From Fomitopsis serialis (taxonomy: Eukaryota > Basidiomycota > Agaricomycetes > Polyporales > Fomitopsidaceae): a stretch of DNA of 64,000 nt. Within the stretch, counting starts at the first letter, position 1. Every line of letters begins with the position of its first letter. A model generated the notes under the pieces. The model had not been told where the DNA came from. It saw nothing but the letters and a program-made list of their open reading frames with translations, and ran no database searches. This document shows, piece by piece, positions 55,513 to 64,000 of the stretch. The DNA lies in NCBI RefSeq assembly GCF_022376445.1, contig NW_025954962.1, positions 1,302,001-1,366,000 of the forward strand. The letters run 5' to 3'. A program made the position numbers and the translations under genes.

Positions 55513-57467
55513 ATGGCGAGTGGGCTTACGGTCCTATAACGCGCAGCGCTGATAGCAGACCCCTTGCACTCATAGCCGCCCAGAAGCACCGTATTGACGC
55601 GACACCTTCGGCGAGCTTCAGGTCCCCGCAGATCGTACTGGGGTGCGCAGACGCAGCGGTACATATCCTACGCTCTGCTACCACCATGGTGCCTTACGTT
55701 ACCATGCAGCTCTCTCCAGAACTTTGACATCGGCGGTCCGACCGAACGGTTACCTCCCCCGCTCATCAAAGCTTTGGTGTACTGAAGAAGGCATCTGCGA
55801 TCGTTAACTCACATATGGCTTGGATCCCAAAGTTAGCCAGGCCATCCAGCATGCCGCCGATGAGGTCTGCCTGGCTTACGAGCAGTTGCGCGTGCAGTAG
55901 CTTACATCGGACGTGCGTCTCTAGGTCATCGAGGGCAAGCTCTTAGACCACTTCCCCTGTTGTGTTCCAAACTGGCAGTGGAACCCAGAGCAACATGAAC
56001 GTCAACGAGGTGAGAATTGCGAATGATACACAGATGGGATGCATCTCATTGCTGCGCTCAGGTCATCTCCAACCGTGCCATCGAGATGCTCGGCGGTGAG
56101 CTAGGCTCGAAGAAGCCCGTGCACCCCAACGACCATGTCAACATGAGCCAGAGTAGCAACGACACGTATGTACAACTCTTCATGGTCCCCTGGGGTTATC
56201 ATCAACGGAGGATCGCCGTCCAGGTTCCCGACCGCGATGCACATTGCAGCTGTCGTGGAGATCAGCCAATCCCTCATCCTGCGCTGACTGAGCTCCGGAT
56301 GCGCTCGCGGCAAAGTCGAAGCCTTTGAGCACATCATCAAGATTGGTCGCACACACTTACAGGTTCGAATTTGCTTCTGGGATATCTCACAGCCAATTCA
56401 ATGGACAATTGTAGGATGCAACCCCGTTAACTCTCGGGCAGGAGTTTAGTGGTTACGTCCAGCAGGTCACCAACGGCATGAGCGTGCCAAGGCTGTCCTT
56501 CCTCGCCTGAGCTGCCTTGCTCAGGGTGGCACTGCTGTCGGCACAGTAAGTCAACTTACATCTCAGAACTTCCGTGGCCAGTAACTGACATCTTTGATAG
56601 GGTCTGAACACGAAGAAAGGCTTCGACGTGAAGGTCGCGGCTGAGATCTCCAAGATCACTGGCCTCCACTTTGAGACGGCACCGAACAAGTTCGAGGCAC
56701 TCGCCGCGCACGACGCCCTCGTCGAGGCGCACGGTGCTTTGAACGTCATTGCATGCTCGCTCATGAAGATCGCTAACGATATCCGGTACCTCGGTTCCGG
56801 CCCTCGCTGCGGTCTGGGCGAACTCAGCCTGCCGGAGAACGAGCCTGGCAGCAGCATCATGCCGGGCAAGGTCAACCCCACTCAGTGTGAGGCCTTGACT
56901 ATGGTTGCTGCGCAGATCATCGGCAACCAGACCGCGGTCAGCGTTGCGGGTGCCAGCGGCCAGTTCGAGGTAAGATGCGCCATGTGTATGACCTTGTTTA
57001 GCTAACTAAGGATTGTCCTCTAGCTCAACGTGTTCAAGCCTGTCATCATCAAGAACGTGCTCCAAAGCATCCGCTTGCTGTCTGACGGTATGGAGCTACT
57101 TTCCACTTATTCGGAAGCTGCTTTTTCATCGCACGCCTCATGACAGGCTCGAGATCGTTCACGAAGCACTGCGTAGTCGGCATTGTGGCGAACGAGAAGC
57201 GCATCGACACTCTCTTGAACGAGTCTCTCATGTTGGCTACCATCCTGAACAGCCATCTCGGCTACGACAGTAAGCTTCACTTTTGTGTCTTCGTAAAAGC
57301 CCACATGACCGCTTACGCGTTGTGCAGACGTTGCGAAGTGCGCCAAGAAGGCCCACAAGGAGGGCACAACGCTCAAGGAGGCGACTGTTGCTCTTGGCTT
57401 CTTGACTCCGGAGGAGTTTGACCAGAAAGTCCGTCCGGAGCTGATGTTGGGCCCCGACGACCCATAG
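55513..57467 (+). CDS. FUM1: Fumarate hydratase, class II (many apparent frame breaks in the 5' half)
   Basis: Fumarase interconverts fumarate and malate in the TCA cycle. The blocks are [20 protein letters not shown] spliced to [92 protein letters not shown], then the intact second half [40 protein letters not shown] and the signature [13 protein letters not shown], to the end LMLGPDDP (TAG 57465-57467). The 5' half needs about ten added bases, for example near 55,607, 55,635, TTT 55773-55775, 55,811, 55,951-55,960 (two), 56,278, 56,297-56,298, 56,321 and 56,480. After 56,600 the frame is clean. The start is uncertain: ATG 55513 region (MASGLT, possible cytosolic form) or a presequence exon at 55347. 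Identity is certain; the exact 5' structure is not. Confidence 0.88.
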
Positions 57468-58277
57468 AGACAGATGGCTTGGTTACTGCAGCGTATCTTG
57501 AGTCGCGTCTATACTTACATGTCTCCGTTCGTCCGTGTGAATTCGAGAGATGAATGACAAGTCGTCAGCTCGCTGAGAACGATATTTGAGTTTGACCGAA
57601 ATTCGTTTGACCACCCCTGATAAACGATGTGGCGTGGATATAATGGCCTACCGTCAGGCGTTGTGTCAAATCTGGAGAACACAAGTGACAATCATGATGT
57701 GTAACGTCGACTGGCAGTGATCCACAACAAAACAATGGTCTGCAAGGACTCCGTTGCTACGACGGTTTTGCATGCAGGTATTGCGATGACAAGCAACTGC
57801 ACCGTTGGGAGTAGCAGTGAGCACGGCGTCGGGGGCGGGGCGGGCGCTGCAGTGCCCTAAAACGGAAGGAGTCACGGTGTGACGAGTGGATAGAAGCTCG
57901 GGAGAGGATCGTGATGACCAAAAGGGGAGTTGACATATTTGTAGCGGGCACGAAATCCAATGAGACCAGGCATGCTGGCCATTTTGCGGCTCAGCCGTCG
58001 TGTCAAGCCCCGACCACCCATCACGGCCTCTCTCTTCTCCCTCCACCGCCTCTGACCCCCTCCTCGCCGCCCTCCGCCGCCTCCCCCTCGACCTCCGCCG
58101 GTCTGCTACCCTCGCACTGCATTCTGGGCGAGGAGAGGATACACACCGCCACCCCAGAGTCGTCTTGTCATTCCCGGGCGTCAGCTGCCCCGCCACGTTC
58201 AGGACTGTGTCCCACTCCTTGCGGCCCTGCTCACATAAAACCATCGCTTGCTGCTACTTTTCTATATACCCCGCGCT
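57468..58277. promoter_or_regulatory. Intergenic upstream of INO80
   Basis: This 810 bp holds the FUM1 3' UTR and INO80 promoter. The 300 bp before the INO80 ATG are pyrimidine-rich (CTCCCTCCACCGCCTCTGAC near 58,038), probably a long leader. CTTTTCTATATACC about 15-30 bp before the ATG is AT-rich. No gene is supported. Confidence 0.4.
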
Positions 58278-63939
<5,662 letters not shown>

Positions 63940-64000
63940 TGCTCCCGCTTCAAGTCCGAAGCGACCTCCACTCCTTTTTGTTGTTGTTGTGTCTCTCGTT

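Overview
The window is a gene-dense stretch of nuclear DNA from a filamentous basidiomycete fungus, most likely an Agaricomycete. The evidence is many short (about 50-60 nt) GT-AG introns, basidiomycete-type F-box/leucine-rich proteins, fungal families (septin Cdc11, Ies1, Cst26-type acyltransferase, lysine synthesis by the alpha-aminoadipate route), and no operons, CRISPR arrays or rRNA. I support about 26 protein-coding genes on both strands.

Layout. 0-4 kb: 3' part of an Osh3-like oxysterol-binding protein and a conserved nuclear-looking fungal protein. 4.5-6.2 kb: F-box protein. 6.6-13.7 kb: Aco2-type mitochondrial aconitase facing mitochondrial MutS homologue MSH1, with stop codons about 55 bp apart. 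14-20 kb: septin CDC11 and a MIT-domain protein. 20.6-23.1 kb: first Ies1 paralogue. 23.4-27.4 kb: erythromycin-esterase-like protein and a single-pass membrane protein. 28-34 kb: alpha/beta hydrolase with a Ser-rich N-terminal partner, and a second F-box protein. 34-39 kb: amino-acid transporter, lysophospholipid acyltransferase, TIM8. 40.8-42.9 kb: second Ies1 paralogue. 43.7-48.7 kb: unknown protein, LYS1, KAE1. 49-57.5 kb: GT8 glycosyltransferase, RPS28, lipoyl synthase, CMC1, PEX11, fumarase. 58.3-63.9 kb: the INO80 ATPase.

Two themes stand out. First, the catalytic subunit of the INO80 chromatin remodeller and two divergent copies of its Ies1 subunit lie within about 43 kb. Second, nuclear genes for mitochondrial proteins are frequent (aconitase, MSH1, TIM8, lipoyl synthase, CMC1, fumarase), and two genes (ACO2-like, LYS1) bear on lysine synthesis.

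A strong data-quality signal runs through about 25-56.5 kb. Conserved genes there (fumarase, lipoyl synthase, KAE1, PEX11, RPS28, the acyltransferase, Ies1-b and others) repeatedly fall out of frame, and each break but one is explained by one missing base, usually in or beside a short homopolymer. I found no such break before 25 kb or after 57 kb. Under-called homopolymers in the assembly are the likeliest cause. I found no wholly novel system, virus or mobile element.
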